This document shows positions 8,563 to 16,520 of a stretch of DNA of 64,000 nt, piece after piece. The position numbers were made by a program, and so were the translations under genes. Source of the DNA: Streptomyces sp. LHD-70 (GTDB taxonomy: Bacteria > Actinomycetota > Actinomycetes > Streptomycetales > Streptomycetaceae); NCBI RefSeq assembly GCF_031157275.1, contig NZ_JAVIFW010000012.1, forward strand, positions 186,001 to 250,000, read 5' to 3'. A model generated the notes under the pieces. It searched no databases. It was given only the letters and a program-made list of their open reading frames with translations, and had not been told where the DNA came from. Within the stretch, counting starts at the first letter, position 1; each line of letters opens with the position of its first letter.

Positions 8563-9629
8563 GCTCCCGACCGCGCCAACTCCAGCGCCTCCTCCGCCAG
8601 TTGACTGATCCGCGTCCCGTCCCGCCCGAACACCGCGCTCCGTACCCGGTCCGCCAGCGGTTCCGTCCACTGCGGGGGCAGTGCGGCCGCCCCGCAGCGC
8701 ACGCCCGCCACCGCGCCTGCCGTGGCGCCGTTGGAGTCGGTGTCGAGGCCGCCCCGTACCGTGAGCGCGATCGTGCGCGTGAAGTCCCCGTCCCCGTAAA
8801 GCAGTCCGGCCGCGATGACCGCCGCGTTCGGGACCGTGTGGATCCAGCCGTACCGCGCCGTGTCGTGCCCGACCGCGTCCAGCGTGTCCGACCAGGCGAG
8901 GCCCGCCGTGTGCAGCGAGAGGACCCGGCGCACCGTACGGGCCAGGCGGCTGCTCGCCGGGATCACGGACTGGGCCGCCTCGAGCGCCGCACGCGGATCC
9001 GGTGCCGTGAACGCCGCAGCCACGAGCGCCGCCGCCCACATCGCCCCGTACACCCCGTTCCCGGTGTGCGAGAGCACCGCGTCCTTGCGGGCGAGCGCGG
9101 TGGCGCGGCTCGGCCGGCCCGGGCTTGTCAGGCCGAAGATGTCCGCGCGGATCAGCGCGCCGATCCACTCCTGGTACGGGTTGTCGCGCGTCGCGGTCAG
9201 CGGCGGCCGCAGCCCGTCGGCGAGATTGCGGTACGCGACCCGCTCGGCGGTGAACGTCTGCAGGTACGGGAGCCGCAGCAGCCACAACTCGCCCACCTGC
9301 TCGGTCGTGAAGCCGAAGCCGTGCTCGGTCAGCAGGTCGAGGCCGAGGATCGTGTAGTCCACGTCGTCGTCGCGGCAGCTGCCGTCGATGCGGCCGCGCA
9401 CGCAGGAGCGCCACTCGGGCCGCAGGTCGGCCGCGTCGGCGGCGTCCACCGGCTCGGGCAGATAGTCGGTGAGCGGCAGGGCTTCGGCCCGCCGCAGATA
9501 GCGGTCGATGCGCGCCCGCGTCCACGTCTCACCCTGCTCGACCGGCTTGCCGAGCATGTTGCCCGCGATCCGGCCGAGCCAGCCGCCGTGGATCCGGTCG
9601 GCGAGGTCGGTGCCCGCGACAGGGGTCAT
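8547..9629 (-). CDS. ADP-ribosylglycohydrolase family protein
   Basis: A 360-residue DraG/ARH-like protein. The N-terminal GGWLGRIAGNMLGKPVE, the DDDVDYT motif near residue 87 and the C-terminal GGLDTDSNGATAGAVAG motif supply the acidic residues that bind the two divalent metals and ADP-ribose. The family removes ADP-ribose from proteins or small molecules; some members act on other ribosyl compounds. The ATG at 9629 has a GGAGG sequence only one base upstream, an unusually short spacing, but no better start is visible in frame. It lies downstream of a stress-type gene group and upstream of the NUDIX and sirtuin genes on the same strand. Confidence 0.9.
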   Translation of the reverse strand: MTPVAGTDLADRIHGGWLGRIAGNMLGKPVEQGETWTRARIDRYLRRAEALPLTDYLPEPVDAADAADLRPEWRSCVRGRIDGSCRDDDVDYTILGLDLLTEHGFGFTTEQVGELWLLRLPYLQTFTAERVAYRNLADGLRPPLTATRDNPYQEWIGALIRADIFGLTSPGRPSRATALARKDAVLSHTGNGVYGAMWAAALVAAAFTAPDPRAALEAAQSVIPASSRLARTVRRVLSLHTAGLAWSDTLDAVGHDTARYGWIHTVPNAAVIAAGLLYGDGDFTRTIALTVRGGLDTDSNGATAGAVAGVRCGAAALPPQWTEPLADRVRSAVFGRDGTRISQLAEEALELARSGADRAP

Positions 9630-9768
9630 GCCTCCGGTCTACCCAAGTTCGGGCGCGGCCGCGCGGCCAGGGAGGGGGTGTGCGGGATGCGGCGTCTGCG
9701 GGGTGGGGCCGACGGCGACGGACGGCGGGCCTCGAGGCGACCGTGTGGGAGAAGCCTTGCGAGGCGCG

Positions 9769-9810
9769 GTCCGTTCTTCGCGGTCTGTTCTTCGCGGTCC
9801 GGTCTTCGAC
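9769..9810. repeat. Three 14-bp direct repeats
   Basis: Three head-to-tail copies of a GTCCGTTCTTCGCG-like unit (9769-9782, 9783-9796, 9797-9810) with a few substitutions lie in the 197-base gap between two minus-strand genes. They may be a regulator site for the ADP-ribosylglycohydrolase gene, which starts 140 bases away, or only slippage. Confidence 0.55.
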
Positions 9811-9826
9811 GCCTGGCGGCAGCGGG

Positions 9827-10450
9827 TCAGGGGGCGGTCGGCCGGCGGGGCGCCGTCCTGGCCCAGGCCGCATCCCAGGCGGCGAGGTTGCGGCGCTGCA
9901 GGAGGCGGTGGGTGACGCCGTGGGCGAGGGCTCCGGTGAGGGGGACGGCCACGGCCGCGGCGACGGCCCACCAGGCGCTGCCGCTGCGGACCTGCCCGAC
10001 GGTCATCGGCGGATCGGCGATCCGGCCGTCCGTACCGGCCCAGACCTGGATGCGGCTGCCCGCCGACAGCTGCGGCTGCGCGTCGGTCCGCCCCGTACGG
10101 ACCCGGCCCTGCGGGTCGGTGAAGCGGACCTCGACCGGGTAGCGGGCCGCCTTGGCCTCGTCGGACCCCGGCTCGGGGTGGCTGGGCACGTCGTACAGGA
10201 GGACGGCGGTCGTCTGCTGCCGGGTCCGGGCCTCGTGCCGGGCTGCGTCCGTGTAGTGGCGGTGGGCGGTGTCGTGGGCCAGGAGCATCGCGGCGGGGGT
10301 GGCGGCCAGCACGGCGATCAGCAGGCCCAGGCTGATCCACGCCTGCACCAGGTCGCTCCGGCGGCGCAGCGGGTGGCGGCGCCAGCGCCACAGCGGTCCC
10401 CGGGGCGGCTGTTGCGGTGGGGGCTGTGCGAACGGGATGCCGCGGGCCAT
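9827..10450 (-). CDS. Rv1733c-family membrane protein
   Basis: A 207-residue protein with two transmembrane segments, one near 38-60 (ISLGLLIAVLAATPAAMLL) and one near 160-182 (WWAVAAAVAVPLTGALAHGV). Between them is a soluble loop of about 100 residues that would face the outside. This two-helix plan and the SAGSRIQVWAGTDGRI stretch match the Rv1733c family. Its Mycobacterium tuberculosis founder belongs to the dormancy (DosR) regulon, and its molecular function is unknown. An AAGGAGA ribosome-binding site precedes the ATG at 10450. It is the last gene of a minus-strand group with an MreB-like and two DksA-like genes, which suggests a stress or low-oxygen context. Confidence 0.85.
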   Translation of the reverse strand: MARGIPFAQPPPQQPPRGPLWRWRRHPLRRRSDLVQAWISLGLLIAVLAATPAAMLLAHDTAHRHYTDAARHEARTRQQTTAVLLYDVPSHPEPGSDEAKAARYPVEVRFTDPQGRVRTGRTDAQPQLSAGSRIQVWAGTDGRIADPPMTVGQVRSGSAWWAVAAAVAVPLTGALAHGVTHRLLQRRNLAAWDAAWARTAPRRPTAP

Positions 10451-10580
10451 GGTTGGTCTCCTTCGATCGGCCGACGAGACGGTCGCGAGACGGTCGGAAC
10501 CGGCCGGCCGGGCAGGGGCGGCGACGACCGGCGGGGGCGGTGGGCTGACGGGCGCGCTGGGCGACGGGTGCGTCCGTGGG

Positions 10581-10608
10581 TGCGTCTGCGTCTGCGTCTG
10601 CGTCTGCG
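10581..10608. repeat. 6-bp microsatellite (TGCGTC)4
   Basis: Four perfect copies of TGCGTC plus a partial copy lie in the 189-base gap between the MreB-like gene and the Rv1733c-like gene. Slippage-prone; no function visible. Confidence 0.7.
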
Positions 10609-10639
10609 GGTGCGGGCTGGTGCGCCGTGAGGCGACTTC

Positions 10640-11464
10640 CTACGGGGCCTCTCGCTCGCTCAGGAGCGCGGTGCTGCCCGGTGCGCCCGGACGCCCGCGG
10701 ACGGCCCCCAGGTGTACGGCGGCGCCACGGACGGCGGCGGTGTGCGGCGTCGGCACCACCCGGAGCGGCATGTGCAGCCGTCCGGTGAGCTGGTACGTGA
10801 TCTCGGGGCGCAGCACCCCGCCGCCTGCCAGGAGAGCCCCGCGGTGCAGGGCCTCGACCATGAGGCCGGTGCGGTCCTGGTGCAGCATCGCGGTCACCAT
10901 GCCCGCCACCGCCTCGCCGAGCTGCGTCGGCGACGTGCTGTCGAGATCGGTGGTGCCGAGCGCGGTGCGGCGCGCGTCGACGACGTCGGAGTCGGCCAGG
11001 AGCACCACCTCGGTGAGGTGCGCGCCGATGTCCACGACCAGCACCGGCCCGGACAGGTCGGCGCCCGCCGCCAGAGCGACTGCCCGGGCGGCGGGAATGG
11101 TCAGCACCCGGTGCGGCCGCAGCACACTCACGGCCGTGCGGGCGGCACTGCGGTAGGCCGGTCCGTCCAGCACAGGGGTGGTGACGACGATCAGGGGGCG
11201 CAGCAGGCGCGGCATGCGGTGGGCGATCAGGCGCTGCAGCATCCGCGCACATCCGGCGGTGTCGATGATGGTGCCGCGCTGGATCGGGTAGAGGGTGTCG
11301 GTCCCGAAGGACACCGTGGGCACGTCGAGGATCAGCCCCCGCCCGGCGATCCAGACCCGGGTGCGGGCGCTGCCCATGTCCAGGGCGACGGCACAGCGGC
11401 GCCGGGACGACGGCCACGGCCGGTGCCGGGTGGTGTCGGTGCGGGGGTGGGTGGTCACGTTCAC
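10640..11464 (-). CDS. MreB-like actin-fold ATPase (short form)
   Basis: A 274-residue protein related to MreB. The phosphate-1 loop is ALDMGSARTRVW, phosphate-2 is VVDIGAHLTEVVLL, and the adenosine loop is GALLAGGGVL, so the nucleotide site seems complete. MreB itself is about 340 residues, so this is shorter and lacks part of the subdomains that make filament contacts. Streptomyces carry several such small paralogues near stress genes, and this is probably not the cell-shape MreB. The GTG start at 11464 overlaps the stop of the upstream DksA-like gene by four bases (GTGA), which supports translational coupling and this start rather than the upstream ATG. Confidence 0.83.
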   Translation of the reverse strand: MNVTTHPRTDTTRHRPWPSSRRRCAVALDMGSARTRVWIAGRGLILDVPTVSFGTDTLYPIQRGTIIDTAGCARMLQRLIAHRMPRLLRPLIVVTTPVLDGPAYRSAARTAVSVLRPHRVLTIPAARAVALAAGADLSGPVLVVDIGAHLTEVVLLADSDVVDARRTALGTTDLDSTSPTQLGEAVAGMVTAMLHQDRTGLMVEALHRGALLAGGGVLRPEITYQLTGRLHMPLRVVPTPHTAAVRGAAVHLGAVRGRPGAPGSTALLSEREAP

Positions 11465-11841
11465 CGGCCGGCCTCCTTGACCTGTTGGCAGGGCCCGCAG
11501 TACCGGGCCTGGGGCACGATCATCAGCCGCTTGCGCGCGACGGGCCGCCGGCACAACTGGCAGATGCCGTACCGGCCTTCGCTCAGGCGTGTGAGGGCTG
11601 CTTCGACGTCGACGAGGACCATGCGGGCGCAGGCGGCGAGCCTGACGCCGACCTCGACCTGGCCGACGGCCCGCTGCCGCCCGGGGGCGTCGCCGCGCGC
11701 GGGGACCGCGACGGTGAGTTCCCTGAGCTGCTCCTGGCGGAACAGGCGCTGCTCGTCGAGGTTCTTGCGCAGCGCGACGAGGTCTGCGGCCGACAGATGC
11801 GCAGCATGCGTGCGGTCGGCGACGGTCTGGTGGTTCACCAC
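11461..11841 (-). CDS. DksA/TraR-type C4 zinc-finger protein (copy 1)
   Basis: A 126-residue protein with the C-terminal DksA/TraR zinc finger: CQLCRRP near residue 90 and CGPC near 117 provide four cysteines. The middle part is helical and charged, as in the DksA coiled coil that enters the RNA polymerase secondary channel. Tandem GTG codons at 11841 and 11838 follow GAGGGGG, so either could be the start. It overlaps the MreB-like gene by four bases and follows the second DksA-like gene after about 50 bases. These short actinobacterial proteins are distant from enterobacterial DksA, and binding to RNA polymerase is inference. Confidence 0.82.
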   Translation of the reverse strand: MVNHQTVADRTHAAHLSAADLVALRKNLDEQRLFRQEQLRELTVAVPARGDAPGRQRAVGQVEVGVRLAACARMVLVDVEAALTRLSEGRYGICQLCRRPVARKRLMIVPQARYCGPCQQVKEAGR

Positions 11842-11893
11842 TGCCCCCTCGGGCCGAGCGATGGACGGGTACGGCCAGGGGCCGGGGCGCCGG

Positions 11894-12226
11894 TCAGAGG
11901 ACGGCGGAGCGGCCCTGGCAGCCAACGCAGTGCGGCGTGTAGGGGAGGATTTCCAGGCGCTCTGCGGGCACGGGCTTGCGGCAGCCCAGACAGATGCCGT
12001 AGGTGCCGTTGTCGACGCGCGTAAAGGCGCTTTCGATCTCTTTCAGAACGCCCTCGATGGCGCTCTTCTGCGTGGCCGCCAGGTGATCGTCGGCGCTCTG
12101 CCCGGTCTCCTGGAGGGCCTGCAGCTGCGTCAGCCGGCTGCTGCGGGCGTGCTCCAGGCGCTGCCGGACGTCGTGCGCGGTCGAGCGCTCGGGACGGGGG
12201 CCGGTGAGGGAAGCATCGACAGACAC
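11894..12226 (-). CDS. DksA/TraR-type C4 zinc-finger protein (copy 2)
   Basis: A 110-residue protein with the zinc finger CLGCRKP near residue 80 and CVGC near 104. The preceding helix carries IEGVLKEIESAFTRVDNGTYG, the classical lead-in to the DksA finger. The GTG at 12226 was chosen because a GAGAG purine stretch lies 9 bases upstream. An ATG at 12247 has no ribosome-binding site. It heads a minus-strand group (DksA-2, DksA-1, MreB-like, Rv1733c-like) and faces a sensor kinase gene across a 335-base gap. Two adjacent paralogues with only modest similarity suggest an old duplication. Confidence 0.82.
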   Translation of the reverse strand: MSVDASLTGPRPERSTAHDVRQRLEHARSSRLTQLQALQETGQSADDHLAATQKSAIEGVLKEIESAFTRVDNGTYGICLGCRKPVPAERLEILPYTPHCVGCQGRSAVL

Positions 12227-12561
12227 GGCACATCGCTCTCTCTGCATGAGGTACGGGGCGGGGGCGCGGCTCACGCCGGACGGGTGCCGGTCGGCTGCCG
12301 CGCCCTCCGTTCGGTCATGCCTCAACCATGGTCAACTTCCGCGCGGAACCCCATCGGTCGCGGGCCCCATTTATGGCGGGTCGCAGGGTGCACACCCCCA
12401 GGGCCTGGACATCCCACGGTGGCGGAAATGGGGGCTGGCACCCATCGACACACTCATGGAGCGGGGGCACTCTGGCCGGAGACCAAGCACGGCGGTTCGC
12501 CCGGGACACGTGAGGCCCGACACTGGAGGCAGCCGTGTCTCAGAGAGAGGCGTGACTCCCG
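12227..12561. other. Divergent intergenic region, DksA group and two-component system
   Basis: This 335-base gap serves two outward-facing transcription units. A less G/C-rich patch around 12340-12375 (CCCCATTTATGG) may be promoter DNA. I looked for a DosR-like GGGAC-N-GTCCC palindrome because of the Rv1733c-type gene in the group and did not find a convincing one. No other motif can be assigned. Confidence 0.35.
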
Positions 12562-13521
12562 GTGTCCCTGTTCTGGCGGATCTTCGCCCTCAACGCCGTC
12601 GTGCTCGGCGCGGCGACGGCACTGCTGCTGTGGGCGCCCGTGACCGTCTCGGTGCCGGTGCTGCTGACCGAAGCGGTGATTCTGGTGGGCGGCCTGGTGG
12701 TGATGCTGGTCGCCAACGCCGCGCTGCTGCGCTGGGGGCTGACCCCGCTGGACCAGCTGACCAGGCTGATGACCAAGGTGGACCTGCTGCGGCCCGGGCA
12801 GCGGCTGCCCGTGGACGGCCGTGGCGAGGTCGCGGAGGTGATCCGTACCTTCAACGCCATGCTGCAGCGGCTGGAGCAGGAACGGGCTGCCAGCAGCGGC
12901 CGGGTCCTGCTGGCGCAGGAGGCCGAACGCCGTCGCATCGCCCAGGAGTTGCACGACGAGGTCGGGCAGACCATGACGGCGATCCTGCTGGGCCTCAAAC
13001 GCGCCGCGGACGACGCACCGGCGCCGCTCCGCGAGGATCTGCAGGAGGTGCAGGAGATCACCCGGGCGAGCCTGGACGAGGTGCGCCGCCTGGTGCGCCG
13101 CCTGCGGCCCGGCGTACTGGACGACCTGGGGCTGATCAGCGCGCTGACCTCGCTCACCGAGGACTTCGCGACCCACACCGGGCTGCAGGTCACTCGCCGC
13201 TTCGACGCCGATCTGCCCGCCCTGGAGCCGGAGACGGAACTCGTCCTCTACCGCGTCGCCCAGGAGTCGCTGACCAACGCGGCCCGGCACGCCGACGCCC
13301 GCCGCGTCACCGTCGCCCTGTTCCGCACCGACGCCGGAGTGGGCCTGGGCGTCACGGACGACGGCTGCGGCATCAAGGCGCCGCGCGAGGGCGCCGGCAT
13401 CCTCGGCATGCGCGAGCGCGCCCTGCTCATCGGGGCCGACCTGGACATCACTTCGGCACCCCGGGCCGGCACCCAGGTCCGGCTCAGTGCCCCCGTCCCC
13501 GGGAAGCAGCCGACGGCATGA
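12562..13521 (+). CDS. Two-component sensor histidine kinase (HisKA_3 type)
   Basis: A 319-residue membrane kinase. Two hydrophobic segments cover residues 5-52 with almost no extracellular loop, so it has no large external sensor domain. A HAMP-like linker follows (LTPLDQLTRLM, RGEVAEVIRTFNAML). The dimerisation box has the phospho-acceptor H131 in RRIAQELHDEVGQ, and the ATPase domain has the N box (ESLTNAARHA) and G box (DDGCGI, GAGILGMRER). It should phosphorylate the NarL-type regulator whose ATG overlaps its stop by four bases. The start is a GTG at 12562. It is divergent from the DksA-like group, and the signal is unknown. Confidence 0.92.
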   Translation: MSLFWRIFALNAVVLGAATALLLWAPVTVSVPVLLTEAVILVGGLVVMLVANAALLRWGLTPLDQLTRLMTKVDLLRPGQRLPVDGRGEVAEVIRTFNAMLQRLEQERAASSGRVLLAQEAERRRIAQELHDEVGQTMTAILLGLKRAADDAPAPLREDLQEVQEITRASLDEVRRLVRRLRPGVLDDLGLISALTSLTEDFATHTGLQVTRRFDADLPALEPETELVLYRVAQESLTNAARHADARRVTVALFRTDAGVGLGVTDDGCGIKAPREGAGILGMRERALLIGADLDITSAPRAGTQVRLSAPVPGKQPTA

Positions 13522-14171
13522 CCGAGAAGGTCCGCATCCTGCTGGCCGACGACCACGCCCTGGTACGCCGTGGCGTGCGGCTCATCCTCGACCAGGAGCC
13601 CGACCTCGATGTGGTCGCCGAGGCCGGCGACGGGGCGGAGGCCGTCGAGCAGGCCCGCAGCCACGACGTCGACCTGGCCGTCCTTGACATCGCCATGCCC
13701 CGCATGACCGGCCTGCAGGCCGCCCGCGAACTGGCCGTCCTGAAGCCGGGCCTGCGCATCCTGATCCTCACCATGCACGACAACGAGCAGTACTTCTTCC
13801 AGGCCCTCAAGGCCGGGGCCAGCGGGTATGTGCTCAAGTCCGTCGCCGACCGGGACCTGGTCGCGGCCTGCCGGGCGGCGATGCGGGACGAGCCGTTCCT
13901 CTACCCGGGGGCGGTCACCGCGCTGATCCGGAACTATCTGGACCGGGCCCGCCACGGCGAGGAGACCTCCGACCAGATCCTCACCCCGCGTGAGGAGGAG
14001 GTCCTCAAGCTGGTGGCGGAGGGCCACTCCTCGCAGGAGATCGCGGACCTGCTGTTCATCAGCATCAAGACCGTCCAGCGACACCGCGCCAACCTGCTGC
14101 AGAAGCTGGGCCTGCGCGACCGCCTGGAACTCACGCGGTACGCCATCCGCGTCGGCCTGATCGAAGCCTGA
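13518..14171 (+). CDS. NarL/LuxR-family response regulator
   Basis: A 217-residue regulator. The receiver domain has the acidic pair D11/D12, phospho-acceptor D57 (VLDIAMP), and the conserved lysine near 106 (SGYVLKSV). The C-terminal LuxR-type helix-turn-helix starts near 152 with LTPREEEVLKLVAEGHSSQ and ISIKTVQRHRANLLQKLG. It pairs with the HisKA_3 kinase just upstream, with which it overlaps by ATGA, so the two are translationally coupled. Its target could be the divergent DksA/MreB/Rv1733c group, as in DevR-type systems, but this is inferred from position only. Confidence 0.94.
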   Translation: MTEKVRILLADDHALVRRGVRLILDQEPDLDVVAEAGDGAEAVEQARSHDVDLAVLDIAMPRMTGLQAARELAVLKPGLRILILTMHDNEQYFFQALKAGASGYVLKSVADRDLVAACRAAMRDEPFLYPGAVTALIRNYLDRARHGEETSDQILTPREEEVLKLVAEGHSSQEIADLLFISIKTVQRHRANLLQKLGLRDRLELTRYAIRVGLIEA

Positions 14172-14182
14172 CGGTGCTTCTC

Positions 14183-14365
14183 TCAGCGGGAGATCGGCTC
14201 GCGGTGGCAGCGCTGGGCGAGCCGGGCCGGGGCGACTGCGCCGATGATCTCGATGACGCCGACGGCGTACCTGGCCGCCTGGGCGCTGCCGGGCACCAGG
14301 TCGTTGATCCACGGCGCGAGGTAGGTGGGCCGGTCCACGAGCAGGTTGGCGACTGTCCCTGGTAG
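14183..14365 (-). pseudogene. Probable remnant of a DoxX-like membrane protein gene
   Basis: The minus strand encodes a short stretch, VANLLVDRPTYLAPWIND then LVPGSAQAARYAVGVIEIIG. It resembles the region of small actinobacterial DoxX-like integral membrane proteins where a YLAPWxxD motif precedes a membrane helix starting GVIEI. After IEIIGAV the similarity stops, and the frame ends 16 residues later with basic residues instead of the remaining membrane helices. No N-terminal part or ribosome-binding site is seen. I read it as a fragment truncated at both ends. A chance similarity cannot be excluded. Confidence 0.4.
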
Positions 14366-14403
14366 CCGGGGTCGGTGCGGAGAGCCTCTCGCGGGGCGCG
14401 GAT

Positions 14404-15025
14404 GTGCGGGCTGTGGACGCACCGAAGGGAGAGCCCGCCCCGACGTCTCCGCCGTGCCCCGCCGTGGCCGCCCTGGACGAGCCGACCCGCAGGAAGCTGT
14501 ACGAGCACGTCGTGCGCCGCCCGCTGCCGGTCAGCCGTGACGAAGCCGCGGCCGCCCTCGGGCTCGCCCGGCAGACCGCGTCCTTCCACCTGGACCGGCT
14601 GGCGGCCGAGCCCCTCCTCGACGTCGCCCACGAGCGGCGCAGCGGCCGCACCAGCCCGGGAGCGAGCCGTCCCGCGAAGCTCTGCAAGCGCTCCGCCGGA
14701 AGGTTCGCCGTCAGCATCCCCGAGCAGCACTACCCTGGGCGCCCAGCTCCCCGACCGGCCCGGCGCGAGCGCCCTCGAGCTGCTGGAGAGGTACGGGTTC
14801 GAGCCCCGCTCCGAGGGCGACGCGATCGTGCTGGACAACTGCCCCTTCCACGCGCTCGCCCGCGAACACCCCCGTACCGTCTGCGAGATGCGCCTCCACC
14901 TGCCGCGCGGCGTCCTCGACGGGCTCGACGACAGCGGCGTCCAGGCGTGCCTCGAGCTGAGCCCCGGCCACTGCTGTGTCCGCCTCGAACCGAGCCCGTC
15001 CGCGTCTGCGCCGGAGCGTTCCTGA
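14404..15025 (+). pseudogene. Winged-helix transcriptional regulator, broken by deletion and frameshift
   Basis: Two pieces of one regulator lie in different frames. The first, from a GTG at 14404 to about 14733, encodes an ArsR-like winged helix (ALDEPTRRKLYEHV, QTASFHLDRLA) and ends in AVSIPEQHY. From about 14740 the next frame encodes the C-terminal part, ALELLERYGFEPRSEGD and NCPFHALAREH, ending at 15025. In intact homologues of this family roughly 50 residues separate these two parts; here they are missing and the frames do not match. It is therefore most likely a pseudogene with an internal deletion. A sequencing error could explain the frame change but not the lost residues. Confidence 0.7.
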
Positions 15026-15101
15026 GCCGTCGCGGGACCGGTCCTCCGAGGGCTCGGCGGGGCGGCTGATCGATCACTTCGATGCACTACCACCCCGACA
15101 T

Positions 15102-15128
15102 GGCCAGAAATAGCACCCTATTTCGGCC
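15102..15128. terminator. Hairpin upstream of glycerate kinase
   Basis: GGCC-A-GAAATA pairs with TATTTCGGCC around a GCACCC loop, giving a ten-base-pair stem with one bulge. It lies between the broken regulator and the glycerate kinase gene. Terminator or operator is possible. Confidence 0.35.
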
Positions 15129-15244
15129 CGCCGTGCCGTCTCGTCGTACGAGCGGCCATGGGCAGCGAGCCCCACCTGGAGATAGGGTCTCAGCGGCGCG
15201 ACTGCCTTGACGCGAGCAAGGCCCGGAAAGCAAGGGGATCCAAG

Positions 15245-16423
15245 GTGGCGGACGCTACAGTGACGGCGGAGTCGGAACGCGCGCAGGCGCGACGCGTGCT
15301 GATTGCCGCGGACAAGTTCAAGGGCTCGCTGACGGCCGTGCAGGTCGCGCAGCGGGTGACGGCGGGCCTGCGCCGGGTCGACCCCGAGGTGCGGGTCGAG
15401 GCCCTGCCCGTCGCCGACGGGGGCGACGGCACGGTCGCGGCGGCCGTCGCGGGCGGCTTCGAGCGCCGCGAGGTGACGGTGACCGGACCGCTCGGCACCG
15501 AGGTCACCGCGGCGTACGCGCTGCGCGGCGACACCGCCGTCGTGGAGATGGCCGAGGCGTCCGGCCTCCAGCTGCTCCCCGAGGGCGTCTTCGCCCCGCT
15601 CACGGCCACCACGTACGGCTCCGGCGAGCTGCTGCGCGCCGCGCTCGACGCCGGGGCCCGCACGATCGTCTTCGGCGTCGGCGGCAGCGCGACCACGGAC
15701 GGCGGGGCCGGGATGCTGGCCGCGCTCGGCGCCAGGTTCCTCGACGAGGACGGCGAGCCCGTCGCCCCCGGCGGCGGCCCGCTGCGCGACCTCGCCTCGG
15801 CCGACCTCTCCGGCCTCGACCCGCGCTTCGCCGAGGTCGACCTGATCCTCGCCAGCGACGTCGACAACCCGCTGACGGGCCCGAAGGGCGCCCCGGCGGT
15901 GTACGGGCCGCAGAAGGGCGCGTCCCCCGAGGACGTGGAGACCCTGGACGCCGCCCTCGCGCACTTCGCCGTCGTCCTGGAGAAGTCCGTCGGTCCGCGC
16001 GCCGCCGAGCACGCGAAGGCGCCGGGTGCGGGCGCTGCGGGCGGCATCGGGTACGGGGCCCTGGTCGGGCTCGGCGCGCGGTTCCGGGCGGGCATCGACG
16101 TGATGCTGGACGTCCTGGGCTTCGGCCCGGCGCTCGACCGCGCCGACCTGGTGATCACCGGCGAGGGCTCACTCGACGAGCAGACCCTGCACGGGAAGGC
16201 TCCGGCGGGGGTTGCTGCGGCGGCGCGGGCGGCGGGTGTGGAGGTCTTGGCGGTCTGCGGCCGCCTCCAGCTGTCCGAGGAGGCTCTGGTGAACGCCGGG
16301 ATCTCCAAGGCGTACCCGCTGAGCCTGGTGGAGTCGGACGTCGCCCGGTGCATGGCCGAGGCGGGGCCGATCCTGGAGCAGGTCGGTGAGCTGATCGGCC
16401 GGGAGCAGCTGGCAGCGGGCTGA
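15245..16423 (+). CDS. Glycerate kinase (GlxK/GarK family)
   Basis: A 392-residue enzyme that phosphorylates glycerate with ATP, feeding glyoxylate or serine carbon into glycolysis. Family signatures are the N-terminal IAADKFKGSLTA, PVADGGDGT, the GVGGSATTDGGAGML motif, and the C-terminal ITGEGSLDEQTLHGKAPAGVA. The GTG at 15245 was chosen because AAGGGGA lies 8 bases upstream; the frame is open upstream but that part is not conserved. Length is typical. It is convergent with pssA, with a strong bidirectional hairpin between them. The ethylmalonyl-CoA pathway genes that yield glyoxylate lie a few kilobases away, which is a plausible metabolic link. Confidence 0.95.
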   Translation: MADATVTAESERAQARRVLIAADKFKGSLTAVQVAQRVTAGLRRVDPEVRVEALPVADGGDGTVAAAVAGGFERREVTVTGPLGTEVTAAYALRGDTAVVEMAEASGLQLLPEGVFAPLTATTYGSGELLRAALDAGARTIVFGVGGSATTDGGAGMLAALGARFLDEDGEPVAPGGGPLRDLASADLSGLDPRFAEVDLILASDVDNPLTGPKGAPAVYGPQKGASPEDVETLDAALAHFAVVLEKSVGPRAAEHAKAPGAGAAGGIGYGALVGLGARFRAGIDVMLDVLGFGPALDRADLVITGEGSLDEQTLHGKAPAGVAAAARAAGVEVLAVCGRLQLSEEALVNAGISKAYPLSLVESDVARCMAEAGPILEQVGELIGREQLAAG

Positions 16424-16465
16424 GGGCTTTTCCCCAGTCCCGCCGCTTGAGGCGCAGGAAAGCAA

Positions 16466-16498
16466 AAGGGGCCGGAACCACAGAGGTTCCGGCCCCTT
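16466..16498. terminator. Bidirectional terminator between glycerate kinase and pssA
   Basis: A perfect 14-bp stem (AAGGGGCCGGAACC and its complement) with a 5-base loop ACAGA lies between two convergent genes. The A and T residues at its two ends give short U-tracts in both directions. Confidence 0.85.
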
Positions 16499-16520
16499 CG
16501 CGCGCCGCGAAGGCGAGAAG

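Noticed and set aside
12227..12561. DosR/DevR-type palindrome before the DksA group
   Set aside because: I searched by eye for GGGAC and GTCCC half sites with the right spacing and found none that fits.
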